From: Methylobacterium oryzae | GTDB taxonomy: Bacteria; Pseudomonadota; Alphaproteobacteria; Rhizobiales; Beijerinckiaceae | Assembly (NCBI RefSeq): GCF_021398735.1 | Contig: NZ_CP090349.1 | Span: 5,826,001-5,890,000 of the forward strand | DNA: 64,000 nucleotides | Direction: 5' to 3' | Part shown: in pieces, positions 48,667 to 58,070 of the stretch | Numbering within the stretch: position 1 is the first letter of the stretch | Layout: each line of letters opens with the position of its first letter | Made by a program: the position numbers and the translations under genes | Notes under the pieces: model-generated | Seen by the model: only the letters and a program-made list of their open reading frames with translations | What the model was told of the DNA's origin: nothing | Databases searched by the model: none

Positions 48667-50661
48667 GTGGCGATTACCCCCGAGCAGAGTGCACTTCTCG
48701 ACCGCGTTCCGTCTCCTTCGGCGCTGCGGCGTCTTCCGGAGTCGGAGCTGCAGGCGGTGGCCGACGCGGTGCGCGCCGAGATGATCGACGCGGTCTCGAT
48801 CACCGGCGGCCATCTTGGCTCGGGGCTCGGCGTGGTCGAGCTGACCGTGGCGCTGCACCACGTGTTCGACACCCCCGACGACCGCATCGTCTGGGACGTC
48901 GGACACCAGTGCTACCCCCACAAGATCCTCACCGAGCGCCGCGACCGCATCCGGACGCTCCGCCAGGGCGGCGGCCTGTCCGGCTTCACCAAGCGGAGCG
49001 AGAGCGTCTACGACCCCTTCGGCGCCGCCCACTCCTCGACCTCGATCTCGGCCGCGCTGGGCATGGCGGTCGCCCGCGACCTCGACAACGCCGCCGCCAA
49101 GTCGAAGAACCGCCCGCCCAAGCGCCGCAACGCCATCGCGGTCATCGGCGACGGCTCGATGTCGGCCGGCATGGCCTACGAGGCCCTCAACAACGCCGGC
49201 GCCCTGCACTCGCGCCTGATCGTCATCCTCAACGACAACGACATGTCGATCGCGCCCCCCGTCGGCGCCATGTCGGCCTACCTCGCCCGCCTCGCCTCGG
49301 GCGGCGCCTACCAGTCCCTGCGCGAGACCGCCAAGCAGCTCGGCAAGCTCCTGCCCAAGGCGCTCTACCAGCGCGCCGCCGCGGCCGAGGAATACGCCCG
49401 CTCGCTCGTGGTCGGCGGCGGCACCATGTTCGAGGAGATGGGCTTCCACTACGTCGGCCCGGTCGACGGGCACAACCTCGACCACCTGCTGCCGGTCCTG
49501 AAGAACGTCCGCGACGCCGAGCACGGCCCGATCCTGCTCCACGTCGTCACCCAGAAGGGCAAGGGCTACGCCCCGGCCGAGGCCTCGGCCGACCGCTACC
49601 ACGGCGTGGTCAAGTTCGACGTGGTCTCAGGCGTGCAGGCCAAGGCCAAGCCGAACGCGCCGGCCTACACGCGGGTGTTCGGCGAGAGCCTGATCAAGGC
49701 GGCCGACGCCGACGACAAGGTCGTGGCGATCACCGCCGCGATGCCGGGGGGCACCGGCATCGACCTGTTCGGCAAGGCGCACCCGGACAAGACCTTCGAC
49801 GTCGGCATCGCCGAGCAGCACGCGGTGACGTTCGCGGGCGGTCTGGCCACCGAGGGCTACCGGCCGTTCGTGGCGATCTACTCGACGTTCCTGCAGCGGG
49901 CCTACGACCAGGTGGTGCACGACGTGGCGCTGCAGAACCTGCCCGTGCGGTTCTGCCTGGACCGGGCGGGGCTGGTCGGCGCCGACGGGGCGACGCACGC
50001 GGGCGCGTTCGACCTGGCCTACCTGTGCTGCCTGCCGAACATGACCGTGATGGCGGCCTCCGACGAGGCCGAGCTGGTGCACATGGTGGCGACCGCCCAC
50101 GCGCACGACACGGGCCCGATCGCGCTGCGCTACCCGCGCGGCGAGGGTGTGGGCGTCGAGCTTCCGGAGCGGGGCGAGGCGCTGGCGATCGGCAAGGGCC
50201 GGGTGGTGCGGCGCGACGCGGAGGCGCGGGTGGCGCTGCTGTCGCTCGGCACGCGCCTGTCGGAGGCCTTGAAGGCGGCCGACACGCTGGCCGAGCAGGG
50301 CGTGGCGGTGACGGTGGCGGACGCGCGGTTCGCCAAGCCGCTGGACGAGGCGCTGATCCTGGATTTGGCGCGCGACCACGAGGTTCTGATCACGATCGAG
50401 GAGGGCTCGCGGGGCGGGTTCGGCGCGATGGTGCTGCACCTGCTGGCGGAGCGGGGCGCTCTGGACGCGGGCGGGGTGCGGGTGCGGACGATGACGCTGC
50501 CGGACGCCTACCAGGACCACGACAGCCCGGAGAAGATGTACGCCGAGGCGGGCCTCGACGCCACGACCATCGTCAGGACCGCCCTCGACACCCTGCCGGC
50601 GGAGACCGGCAAGGCCGAGCCGGCGAGCAACGTGGTGAGCGTGCGCCGCCGCCCCCGCTGA
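48667..50661 (+). CDS. dxs: 1-deoxy-D-xylulose-5-phosphate synthase
   Basis: A 664-residue thiamine-dependent enzyme for the first step of MEP isoprenoid synthesis. TPP/Mg site: [18 protein letters not shown]; catalytic loop [19 protein letters not shown]; pyrimidine domain [15 protein letters not shown]. The start is GTG 48667; an ATG five bases earlier is out of frame. The C-terminus (about 630-664) is poorly conserved. Downstream hairpin at 50671-50690. Confidence 0.96.
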   Translation: MAITPEQSALLDRVPSPSALRRLPESELQAVADAVRAEMIDAVSITGGHLGSGLGVVELTVALHHVFDTPDDRIVWDVGHQCYPHKILTERRDRIRTLRQGGGLSGFTKRSESVYDPFGAAHSSTSISAALGMAVARDLDNAAAKSKNRPPKRRNAIAVIGDGSMSAGMAYEALNNAGALHSRLIVILNDNDMSIAPPVGAMSAYLARLASGGAYQSLRETAKQLGKLLPKALYQRAAAAEEYARSLVVGGGTMFEEMGFHYVGPVDGHNLDHLLPVLKNVRDAEHGPILLHVVTQKGKGYAPAEASADRYHGVVKFDVVSGVQAKAKPNAPAYTRVFGESLIKAADADDKVVAITAAMPGGTGIDLFGKAHPDKTFDVGIAEQHAVTFAGGLATEGYRPFVAIYSTFLQRAYDQVVHDVALQNLPVRFCLDRAGLVGADGATHAGAFDLAYLCCLPNMTVMAASDEAELVHMVATAHAHDTGPIALRYPRGEGVGVELPERGEALAIGKGRVVRRDAEARVALLSLGTRLSEALKAADTLAEQGVAVTVADARFAKPLDEALILDLARDHEVLITIEEGSRGGFGAMVLHLLAERGALDAGGVRVRTMTLPDAYQDHDSPEKMYAEAGLDATTIVRTALDTLPAETGKAEPASNVVSVRRRPR

Positions 50662-50670
50662 CGCCACGGA

Positions 50671-50690
50671 GAGCGCGGTCTCCCGCGCTC
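50671..50690 (+). terminator. Hairpin after dxs
   Basis: An 8-bp stem (GAGCGCGG with CCGCGCTC) and a 4-base loop, followed by ATTCCGTTCG, 10 bases after the dxs stop. It is a moderate intrinsic terminator. Confidence 0.5.
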
Positions 50691-50780
50691 ATTCCGTTCG
50701 CTGTCGATGTGTTCGGACCTCCGCCCGTGATGACGGCGAGGGCATCTCAACCACAGCCTTGAGACGGAAACGGAATCCCA

Positions 50781-50894
50781 CCTCATCCTGATGGGCGGAG
50801 CGCAGCGTAGCCCTCGAAGGAGCCCTCCAGCGGTCTCACGATCCCTGGAGGGCTCCTTCGAGGCCCGCTGACGCGGGCACCCCTCAGGATGAGG
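50781..50894. repeat. Large palindromic intergenic element
   Basis: The outer arms CCTCATCCTGA and TCAGGATGAGG are perfectly inverted. Inside, a perfect 18-bp pair CTCGAAGGAGCCCTCCAG / CTGGAGGGCTCCTTCGAG lies at 50813-50830 and 50845-50862. It resembles the nested dispersed palindromes of the genus. It lies between convergent dxs and the malate dehydrogenase gene, where it could end transcription. Confidence 0.75.
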
Positions 50895-50923
50895 GCGTGG
50901 AAGGGAGGCTCGGGGTGATTGCC

Positions 50924-52015
50924 CTACCCCAGCGCCTGCTCCACCGCCTTGCCGCAGGTCTGCGTGTCGGCATTCCCGCCGAGGTCGCGGGTGCGCAGCG
51001 TCCGCTCGGACAGCACCCGCTCGATCCCGCCGACGATCTCGGCCGCCGCCGCGTGCTCGCCGAGATGCTCCAGCATCATCGCCCCCGACCAGATCTGGCC
51101 GATCGGGTTGGCGATCCCCTGGCCGGCGATGTCCGGCGCCGAGCCGTGGACCGGCTCGAACACCGACGGGTGCACCCGTTCCGGGTTGATGTTGCCGGAC
51201 GGCGCGATGCCGATCGTGCCCGTGCAGGCGGGCCCGAGATCCGACAGGATGTCGCCGAACAGGTTGGAGGCCACCACCACGTCGAACCGATCCGGGTTCA
51301 GGACGAAATGCGCGGTCAGGATGTCGATGTGGTACTGGTCCCACCGGACGTCCGGGTAGGCCTCGGCCACCGCCTTCACCCGCTCGTCCCAGTACGGCAT
51401 GGTGATCGAGATGCCGTTCGACTTCGTGGCCGAGGTCAGGTGCTTCTTCGGGCGCTTCTGAGCCAGTTCGAACGCGAACCTGAGGATCCGGTCCGTCCCG
51501 TGCCGGGTCATGATCGTCTCCTGCAGGGCGAACTCCCGGTCGGTGCCGGCGAACATGCGGCCGCCCGCGTTCGAGTACTCGCCCTCGGTGTTCTCCCGGA
51601 CCACCCAGAAGTCGATGTCGCCGGGCTTGCGGTCGGCGAGCGGGCACTTCACCCCCGGCATCAGCCGCACCGGGCGCAGGTTCGCGTACTGGTCGAATTC
51701 CCGCCGGAACAGGATCAACGAGCCCCAGAGCGAGATGTGGTCGGGCACGCGCTCGGGCATGCCGACGGCACCGAAATAGATCGCGTCGTGGGTCTCGATC
51801 CGCGCCTTCCAGTCCTCCGGCATCATCCGGCCGTGCTGCTCGTAATAGTCGCAGCTGGCGAAATCGAACCAGTCGAGCTGGAGGCCGAAGCCGTGCCGCT
51901 TGGCCGCCTGCTCCAGCACGCGCACGCCCTCGGGCACGACCTCCTTGCCGATGCCGTCGCCGGGGATCACCGCGATGCGGTAGCGACGCTGCTGGCTGTT
52001 TTCTGGGGCGGCCAT
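50924..52015 (-). CDS. dmlA: D-malate/tartrate dehydrogenase
   Basis: A 363-residue member of the isopropylmalate/isocitrate dehydrogenase family. The NAD-binding and substrate segments match the D-malate/tartrate group: DHISLWGSLILFRREFDQYANLRPVRL, VRENTEGEYS and NLFGDILSDLGPACTGTIGIAPSGNINPE. Because of these it is unlikely to be LeuB. The NAD+ dependent product is pyruvate from D-malate or oxaloglycolate from tartrate. Confidence 0.9.
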   Translation of the reverse strand: MAAPENSQQRRYRIAVIPGDGIGKEVVPEGVRVLEQAAKRHGFGLQLDWFDFASCDYYEQHGRMMPEDWKARIETHDAIYFGAVGMPERVPDHISLWGSLILFRREFDQYANLRPVRLMPGVKCPLADRKPGDIDFWVVRENTEGEYSNAGGRMFAGTDREFALQETIMTRHGTDRILRFAFELAQKRPKKHLTSATKSNGISITMPYWDERVKAVAEAYPDVRWDQYHIDILTAHFVLNPDRFDVVVASNLFGDILSDLGPACTGTIGIAPSGNINPERVHPSVFEPVHGSAPDIAGQGIANPIGQIWSGAMMLEHLGEHAAAAEIVGGIERVLSERTLRTRDLGGNADTQTCGKAVEQALG

Positions 52016-52118
52016 GAATCCTCCACGCGTTCCGAAGTGCGGGCCTCCGCGGGGCCCGGGTCGTTGGCGTCAGGTGATTGGTCCGCGCCGGTGTCGGGTC
52101 AACACCCCGGCCTGACAA

Positions 52119-54050
52119 TCAGTCGGTTTCGCCCGCCATCGCCCGGCGCTGGCGGTCGAGCTCCTCGCTGTAGCGCTTGAGGGTGTGGCTCTCGGTGAGC
52201 AGGCCCAGCACCTTCCGGCTCTCGGCGCTCTCGACGACCGCGAGCGCCTCGCTCTCGGTCCGGTCGAAGGCGGCCGCGGCGTCCTTGGCGTTCATGCCCG
52301 GCGTCAGGAAATCGTCCGCGTGCAGGAGCAGGTCGGCGAGGACCGGCTGCGCGTCGGCGCCGGAATCCCGGGCGGCCGCGTGCGTCTCGGGCACGTTCAG
52401 GATGCCGGCGTAGCGCCCCGCCCCGTCCACGGCGATCACCCGGGAGGGCGAGCCGAGGGGATGGGCGCGCAGGAAGGTGGGCAGCGGCGTGTCCAGGGCC
52501 ACGGTGCCGGGATTGCGGCGCATCAGCCGGCCGACGGTGAGCGAGCGGATCCAGCCGACGTCGTGGGGGCTGCGGATGCTCTCGCCGCGCAGGTGGAAGC
52601 GCCACGTGGCGAAGGAGTAGCCGAAGGTCTTGCGCACGGTGAGGGAGGACGCAATCACCGCCGCCAGCACGACGCCGGTGATCGGCAGGCTGCCGGTGAC
52701 CTCCAGGGCCAGGAACGTCATGGTGAGCGGGCCGCCGATGACCGCCACCGCCAGCGCGCTCATGCCGATCACCGCGTAGGCGAGCGGCGTCAGGCCGAAA
52801 TCCGCCAGCGGCGGCACCAGCACGGGGGCGAGGGCGGCGAACAGCTTGCCGGCGATGGCCCCGAGGAACAGCGACGCGAAGAACAGGCCGCCGCGGAAGC
52901 CCGAGCCGATCGAGATCGCCGAGGCCGTGGCCTTAGCGGCGAACAGCCAGGCCAGGACCGCGATCCCGTGCCCCTGCCCCTCGGCGGCAAAGTGCATGTG
53001 CAGGGCGCCGTGGCCGCCCGAGAGCACCTGCGGCGTCGCGAGCAGCGCCAGCGCGCCGACGCACAGCCCCCCGAAGGCGGGCGCCGCCACCCGCGGCACG
53101 CCGGAGGCCTGGACGAGGCGCTCGACCAGCGTGACCCCGCGCATGATCAGGATCCCGAGGCCCGCGCAGAACAGCCCGAGGGCGAGGCTCGGCAGGATCT
53201 CGAGGCTGGTGACGTGCGAGGTCGTGACCGCCTGCATGTCGCCGAGATCGACGAGCGGCTGCGCCTCGATCAGGGCGCGCGAGATCAGGTTGCCGCACAG
53301 CGCCGCGACGACCACGGGCGTCAGCGTGGCGATCGAGTAGGTGCCGATGATCAACTCGAAGGCGTAGAACGCGCCGGCGAGCGGCGCCCCGAAGCCGGCC
53401 GCGATCGCCCCGGCCGCGCCGCAGCCGACCAGGGTGCGCAGGTCGCTGCGCCGCACTTCGAAGGCGATGCCCAGGCGCGAGGCGAGGCCTGAGGCGATCT
53501 GTGTGTAGCCGGCTTCCAGACCCACCGAGGCGCCGGACCCGTTCGAGATGACGTTCTGGAGCGCGAGGTAGAGGCTGTCGCGCAGGGACATGCGGCCGCC
53601 GTGCAGGGCGTTGGCCTCAATCGGGTCGATGGCCGGGCGCTTGCGCGGGCCGCGGACGTAGTTGGCGGCGACGATCAGCAGGCCGAGGACGGCGCCCCCG
53701 AGGCACGGGCCCACGAGCAGGAGCGCCGGCGGCACGGCGTCGACGGCGCTGAGGCGCGCGCCCGCGGGCAGCTGGTAGAGATGCTCGCGCAGGGTCTGGG
53801 TGATCCAGGTCATGGCGGACACCGCCACGCCGGCGACGCAGCCCACCAGGGTCGCGAGGGCGACGAGGCCGCCCTCGCTCCGTCGGACGAGGCTGCGGAG
53901 CCGCCCGGGGGCCTGGACGAGCCCGATCCCGGTCCAGCGCCGACGGGGCCTCCGCGCCGGCCTGACGGGCCGCCGGGCCGGGACGTCGGCCGATCCGTCG
54001 CCGGGCGCCCTGCCCCCGCCGGCGGCGCCCGATGGCTGTCGCGCGCTCAC
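52119..54050 (-). CDS. ClC-type chloride channel/transporter with CBS pair
   Basis: A 643-residue membrane protein. The N-terminus is a cytosolic Pro/Arg-rich segment, followed by ClC segments with GSGASVGLEAGYTQ (ion selectivity region, with the glutamate that gates exchange), GFGAPLAGAFYAFE and IGSGFRGGLFFASL, and two C-terminal CBS repeats (about 510-640). The canonical GREGP is replaced by GLEAG. I chose GTG 54050 with GAGGGGG upstream; longer upstream codons would cross the palindrome at 54082-54109. Confidence 0.85.
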   Translation of the reverse strand: MSARQPSGAAGGGRAPGDGSADVPARRPVRPARRPRRRWTGIGLVQAPGRLRSLVRRSEGGLVALATLVGCVAGVAVSAMTWITQTLREHLYQLPAGARLSAVDAVPPALLLVGPCLGGAVLGLLIVAANYVRGPRKRPAIDPIEANALHGGRMSLRDSLYLALQNVISNGSGASVGLEAGYTQIASGLASRLGIAFEVRRSDLRTLVGCGAAGAIAAGFGAPLAGAFYAFELIIGTYSIATLTPVVVAALCGNLISRALIEAQPLVDLGDMQAVTTSHVTSLEILPSLALGLFCAGLGILIMRGVTLVERLVQASGVPRVAAPAFGGLCVGALALLATPQVLSGGHGALHMHFAAEGQGHGIAVLAWLFAAKATASAISIGSGFRGGLFFASLFLGAIAGKLFAALAPVLVPPLADFGLTPLAYAVIGMSALAVAVIGGPLTMTFLALEVTGSLPITGVVLAAVIASSLTVRKTFGYSFATWRFHLRGESIRSPHDVGWIRSLTVGRLMRRNPGTVALDTPLPTFLRAHPLGSPSRVIAVDGAGRYAGILNVPETHAAARDSGADAQPVLADLLLHADDFLTPGMNAKDAAAAFDRTESEALAVVESAESRKVLGLLTESHTLKRYSEELDRQRRAMAGETD

Positions 54051-54081
54051 GGTCCGCCCCCTCGCCTCCGGTCCGCCCGAT

Positions 54082-54109
54082 CGGCGGGGCCGACGCGTCG
54101 GCCCCGCCG
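54082..54109 (-). promoter_or_regulatory. Perfect 28-bp palindrome upstream of the ClC gene
   Basis: CGGCGGGGCCGACG followed directly by its exact complement, 31 bases before the ClC start. With no loop it is symmetrical, as expected for a dimeric regulator; it could also form an extruded stem. Confidence 0.5.
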
Positions 54110-54271
54110 CCGCAGTTACAGCCGGGGCCGAGCCCGTTGCAAACGGGCGGTGCTGCGGGAGCGCGGCCGGCCCCGGCGCGGGGGGCTCGGACGGCGCTGT
54201 CCACGAAGTCCAAATCCCGTGCACGCATCGCCTTGAAAACTGCCGCGGCCCACGATACACCCCGCGCCAGT

Positions 54272-54348
54272 GCCGCCGTAGCTCAGTTGGTTAGAGCACC
54301 AGATTGTGGATCTGGGGGTCCCCCGTTCGAGCCGGGGCGGTGGTACCA
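54272..54348 (+). tRNA. tRNA-His (GTG anticodon)
   Basis: A cloverleaf with acceptor GCCGCCG pairing CGGTGGT (two G-U), D arm AGCTCAGTTGGTTAGAGC, anticodon loop TTGTGGA (anticodon GTG), T arm CCCCG TTCGAGC CGGGG, A73 and an encoded CCA at 54346-54348. The base before G1 is T, so G-1 is not encoded, and A73 cannot pair with it. This is the known alphaproteobacterial form of tRNA-His. A terminator follows at 54371. Confidence 0.97.
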
Positions 54349-54370
54349 TCCATTCAGCTCGACAGCGCGA

Positions 54371-54397
54371 GGGGTTGGCGGATCGCCAGCCCCTTTT
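54371..54397 (+). terminator. tRNA-His terminator
   Basis: A 10-bp stem (GGGGTTGGCG / CGCCAGCCCC with one G-U) and a 3-base loop, followed by TTTT, 22 bases after the tRNA. Confidence 0.85.
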
Positions 54398-54599
54398 GCT
54401 TGTGCGCGGATGGCGCCGCGCCGGATCAGGGCCGCCCCGAACCCCCACCCGATCGGAGTCGACGGGACCGGTCCTCGCGCCGGAGCCGGCCTCTACACAG
54501 GCGGCAGCTCCAATGCTCACGCACGTTATAGAATCGCCAAATTTGGTCGCATAGCGTCCCGGCTGGGAGAAGACTATCTTCGTTAGCGTGAAGACTGCC

Positions 54600-54968
54600 A
54601 TGAAGAGCACGACACAGCAGGATCAGCTCGAGATCGTGAGCGACCTCGCGGCCTCGCTCGCCGACCGGATGCTGATGGAGCGCCTGACACAAGGGAAGCT
54701 GCCCCTCGCGAACGCGAGTCGCCTCTGGACAGCCTCGCTGCTCCTGGAAGAGCACGCGCGGCCCATCCCGCGCATCGTGACGGACGTCCTCGAGCAGGTC
54801 CGGCACGTGGAGCCGGACGACGAGGATGCGGTCGACGGGGACGACGCCGACGGGATCGGTGCGGGGCCGGAACCGGACTTGGCCGCGGCGCGGCGTGCGG
54901 CCCGGCCGGCGCGCCGGCGCGGGCTCACCCGCTTGCTCCGACCGTTCCGGCAGGCGGCCGAAGGCTGA
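54600..54968 (+). CDS. Unrecognised 122-residue protein
   Basis: A soluble helical protein starting MKSTTQQDQLEIVSDLAASL at ATG 54600 (an upstream GTG in frame adds 4 residues). The first half is a charged helix with RLWTASLLLEEHARPIPRIV, followed by an acidic DDEDAVDGDDADG stretch and a basic C-terminus (about 90-115). No recognised domain. It lies between tRNA-His and hpt. Confidence 0.7.
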   Translation: MKSTTQQDQLEIVSDLAASLADRMLMERLTQGKLPLANASRLWTASLLLEEHARPIPRIVTDVLEQVRHVEPDDEDAVDGDDADGIGAGPEPDLAAARRAARPARRRGLTRLLRPFRQAAEG

Positions 54969-55092
54969 CCCGCGTCGACGGCGCCGGACCATCTGGCGGA
55001 TCCGGAGTTCCCCGCGCGCGCCCGGGACGCTAAGACCGTTCCCGAGCGTGGCGGCGGGCGCCGCCGCGCCAACGGGCTTCGGGACACGAGAG

Positions 55093-55659
55093 ATGAGCAT
55101 CCCTGAACGGCGCGTCCGCACCCTGTTCGACGAGGCGGCCATCGCCAAGCGCAACGACGAGCTCGCCCGCGAGATCCTCGCCGCGCGGCCCGAGAACCTC
55201 CTCGTCGTGGCGGTGCTCAAGGGCAGCTTCATGTTCGCGGCCGACCTGCTCCGGTCGCTGCACCGGGTGGGTCTCGCCCCGCAGGTCGAGTTCGTGCACC
55301 TGTCGAGCTACCGCACCGGGACGGTCTCCAGCGGACAGGTCGAGATCCTGCGCGACGTACAGAGCGAGGTGCGCGGGCGGGACGTGCTGCTCGTGGACGA
55401 CATCCTGGAATCCGGCCGGACCGTCGTCTTCGCCAAGGACCTGCTGATGGCCCGCGGCGCCCGGCGCGTCCTCACCGCGGTGCTGCTGGAGAAGCCCGGC
55501 AAGCGCGCCGTGACGATCGACGCGGATTTCGTCGGCTTCACCTGCCCCGACGTGTTCGTCGTCGGCTACGGGATGGACGCCGCCCACGCCTTCCGCCAGT
55601 TGCCCTTCGTGGGCGTGGTCGATTACGGGGACGGCGCCCCGGATCTGTTCGACGCCTGA
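55093..55659 (+). CDS. hpt: Hypoxanthine phosphoribosyltransferase
   Basis: A 188-residue purine-salvage enzyme. The PRPP loop is VLLVDDILESGRT (about 98-110) and the first strand contains VVAVLKGSFMFAADL. The C-terminus has GFTCPDVFVVGYGMD. It precedes cpdR, separated by 163 bases that hold a GACAGACG/CGTCTGTC inverted repeat. Confidence 0.95.
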   Translation: MSIPERRVRTLFDEAAIAKRNDELAREILAARPENLLVVAVLKGSFMFAADLLRSLHRVGLAPQVEFVHLSSYRTGTVSSGQVEILRDVQSEVRGRDVLLVDDILESGRTVVFAKDLLMARGARRVLTAVLLEKPGKRAVTIDADFVGFTCPDVFVVGYGMDAAHAFRQLPFVGVVDYGDGAPDLFDA

Positions 55660-55822
55660 CCGTGCCCGCGGCGCGGCATTTTCGCCGCGCGCCGCGACCC
55701 GCGGGACAATTCAGCCTGCGACGACTTGACAGACGGAGAATTCGTCTGCGTCTGTCGACATTTGAGCGTGCGCGGCGTCGCGACGCGGCGCGTGCGGATT
55801 TCGGGGACGGTTACGGGACCAC

Positions 55823-56188
55823 ATGGCGCGCATCCTCCTGGTGGATGACGAAGAGACCGTCCGGGGCTTCCTGAAGCGGGGGCTCGAGATCGACGGGCAC
55901 GCGGTCGTCACGGCCAACGACGGCAGCGACGGGCTGGACCGCCTCAACGAGGCCGATGGCGGCTTCGATCTGATGCTCACCGACATCCGCATGCCGCTCA
56001 TGGACGGCATCGCGCTGGCCCTCGCCGCCAAGCGCGACTTCCCCGACCTGACCATCCTGCTGATGACCGGCTTCGCCGATCAGCGCGAGCGCGCGCGCGG
56101 GCTCGACGCCATCGTCACCGACGTGCTGACCAAGCCCTTCTCCCTGGCAGATCTGCGCGCCACGGTGAGGCGGGCGCTCGCCGCCTGA
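55823..56188 (+). CDS. cpdR: Single-domain response regulator CpdR
   Basis: A 121-residue receiver protein beginning MARILLVDDEETV with phospho-acceptor D54 (LMLTDIRMPLMDG), Thr in LLMTGFAD and Lys in DVLTKPF. It has no output domain. The sequence and the hpt neighbourhood match CpdR, which in its unphosphorylated form directs CtrA and other proteins to ClpXP in alphaproteobacteria. The symbol is based on this pattern. Confidence 0.85.
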   Translation: MARILLVDDEETVRGFLKRGLEIDGHAVVTANDGSDGLDRLNEADGGFDLMLTDIRMPLMDGIALALAAKRDFPDLTILLMTGFADQRERARGLDAIVTDVLTKPFSLADLRATVRRALAA

Positions 56189-56292
56189 GCCGGGCGAGAC
56201 CGGTTCAGAAGAACTTAAACATTGCTCTTAGGTTGAGCTTCACGAAAGCGTGGCATCTTCGGTCCGACTGATCAGACCGAGCACGGAACGCC

Positions 56293-56622
56293 ATGTATCG
56301 CCGGGACCGGGACATCGACGCGGCGGCGTACCAGGCGGACCGCTACGGCTGGGAGCCGGACGACAGGGACTGGGACGACGACCGCGACGCGCGGCGGCCG
56401 CGCAGAGGCGTCGTCGGCCGGCTTTTCTCGCCGACGAAGCTCGCCCTCCTCGCGGTGCCGGCCGGGCTGTTCCTGTACGGCAGCTTCGCGGATTGCAGCG
56501 CCCGCCCGGCGGCGGGCTGGCTCGGTCTTGTCGGGGCCGGGGCCTGCGCCCGTACCGAGATGCTCGGCAACGTCCTGTCGATCCAGGACAACCTCGCGCT
56601 CCTGAAGCGGCTCATCGACTGA
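56293..56622 (+). CDS. Small single-pass membrane protein, paralog 1
   Basis: A 109-residue protein. An acidic/basic N-terminus (RRDRDIDAAAYQ...DDRDWDDDRDARRPRRG, residues 3-39) precedes one membrane segment (KLALLAVPAGLFLYG, about 49-63). The exposed tail has two Cys 16 residues apart and ends in LALLKRLID. It resembles the protein encoded at 56687 in the layout C-x16/17-C then LK-x-LI. No function recognised. It follows cpdR by 104 bases. Confidence 0.72.
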   Translation: MYRRDRDIDAAAYQADRYGWEPDDRDWDDDRDARRPRRGVVGRLFSPTKLALLAVPAGLFLYGSFADCSARPAAGWLGLVGAGACARTEMLGNVLSIQDNLALLKRLID

Positions 56623-56686
56623 GCGCCCGCTCAAGGCCCTTCCGCGCTCCGCCGATCCGCTCCGAACCGACCTCCGCGAGGCCGCC

Positions 56687-57064
56687 ATGTCCACCCGCCC
56701 GCTCCTCCCGGCCTCGTCCGGCCGCGCCTCCGACGCCCTCGAGGAGGCCCAGTTCCGCGCTCGCATGGCGCGGGTCGGCCCGGACGGCGCGCACCGCACC
56801 CCGCGCCGGAACCGGGCGCCCGAGCGGCGGCGCGGCTTCCGGCTCGGCTGGAAGGGCTGGCTCGTCGTCGACTGCCTGGTCGTGCTGCTGGTCGTGGCAG
56901 GGGTGGTGGCGTGGCCGCCGGTCCAGTCCTGCCGCAACCAGGACCAGACGGTCGGGTTCTACGCCGGCGATTCCGTCGGCAAATGCATCCGGCGCGGCAT
57001 CGCTGACCGCCTCGACACCGCCGACCAGCGCCTCAAGAGCCTGATCCGCCGCTCGGGCCATTGA
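56687..57064 (+). CDS. Small single-pass membrane protein, paralog 2
   Basis: A 125-residue protein with an Arg-rich cytosolic N-terminus (to about residue 55), one membrane segment (WLVVDCLVVLLVVAGVVAWPP, about 58-78) and an external tail with two Cys 17 residues apart, ending in RLKSLIRR. The tail layout matches the protein encoded at 56293, so the two genes probably arose by duplication. Function unknown. Confidence 0.72.
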   Translation: MSTRPLLPASSGRASDALEEAQFRARMARVGPDGAHRTPRRNRAPERRRGFRLGWKGWLVVDCLVVLLVVAGVVAWPPVQSCRNQDQTVGFYAGDSVGKCIRRGIADRLDTADQRLKSLIRRSGH

Positions 57065-57259
57065 GGGCCGGCCGCGCAGATCCTGGCGCGGCTCGGATTG
57101 AGCGGCGCTTGTACGCCGTTTCTGCGAACCGAGTATCTGTCTCGCGCGCCCCGCCACCTTCCGTTCTCAACGCCCCCCACGCGGTGGCGGCGGGTCTGAA
57201 CCGGTACGCCTGTGCCGACCAACGAAACTATTGATAATATTTCACATCCAACGCTCGAA

Positions 57260-58070
57260 ATGTTCCAGGGCGCCCATACATTGGTGCCGTATTACACCAA
57301 TGGACGAGTGCTCATGCCCGGATATCGAAATCCGGGCCTAGCTTCCCTCTCGACGGCGACTACGTTGTCAAAACTGAGTTGAATCGAACGCCATATTCCT
57401 GGCTGCGCGAACGCATGGAGCGCAAGAGCCGGCACTTCAGAACGTTCGCCGACGACATGAAGCAATTCGCCGATTTCTCGGACGTCGCTGACCGCGACCT
57501 CGACGGCCGGACACCGCTCCTGCCGAACGGCTACTTCAGCTACGGCGACGCATTGGCCCTGACGACTGTCCTCGCCACACGCAGGCCAGCCCAGTATGTC
57601 GAGGTCGGAAGCGGCAACAGTACGAAATTCGCTCGCCGCGCAATCGGCAAGTACAAGCTCGACACCAAGATCGAGTGCATCAACCCAATCCGCGCTCAAG
57701 CGTCCGCGACATTGCGGATAAGTGGATTTCTAACGGCCTCCTCGATGTTGACCCGTCCTACTTTCAATCGCTGAAGGGTGGCGATGTGCTGATGCTGGAT
57801 GGCAGCCATCTCCTGTTCCATGGCAGCGACACGACGCATTTCTTCCTGCGAATCTACCCGCTTCTCCGACCGAGCGTGATCGTGCATGTGCACGACATCC
57901 ATCTGCCATATGAGTATCCTGAGATTGCGACAGGCTTTTTTTGGAACGAGCAATACATTCTCGCCATGATGTTTTACTATAAGCCTGCGTCCGACATTAT
58001 CGCTCCGATCAAGTACAGGCATCGTGAGGGCATGTGCGACGAGGGTGCCGGCTTCTGGTTCGAGGTCTAG
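57260..58070 (+). pseudogene. SAM-dependent methyltransferase, frameshifted
   Basis: Class I SAM-methyltransferase parts in different frames. Frame of 57379-57774 has PAQYVEVGSGNSTKFARR (SAM motif I) and FSYGDALALTTVLATRR. Frame of 57675-58070 continues with PNPRSSVRDIAD, GGDVLMLDGSHLLFHGSD, VIVHVHDIHLPYEYPE and ends at 58070. A single-base loss near 57685-57700 would join them (INP to NPR). A second break probably exists near 57320-57345, where a piece starting at ATG 57260 (MFQGAHTLVPYY) switches frame into PLDGDYVVKTEL. Lower GC than the core. Confidence 0.65.

Noticed and set aside
56215..56240. CtrA-like TTAA pair upstream of the gene at 56293
   Set aside because: TTAAACATTGCTCTTAGG has nine bases between half-sites and a mismatch, so it does not fit TTAA-N7-TTAA.
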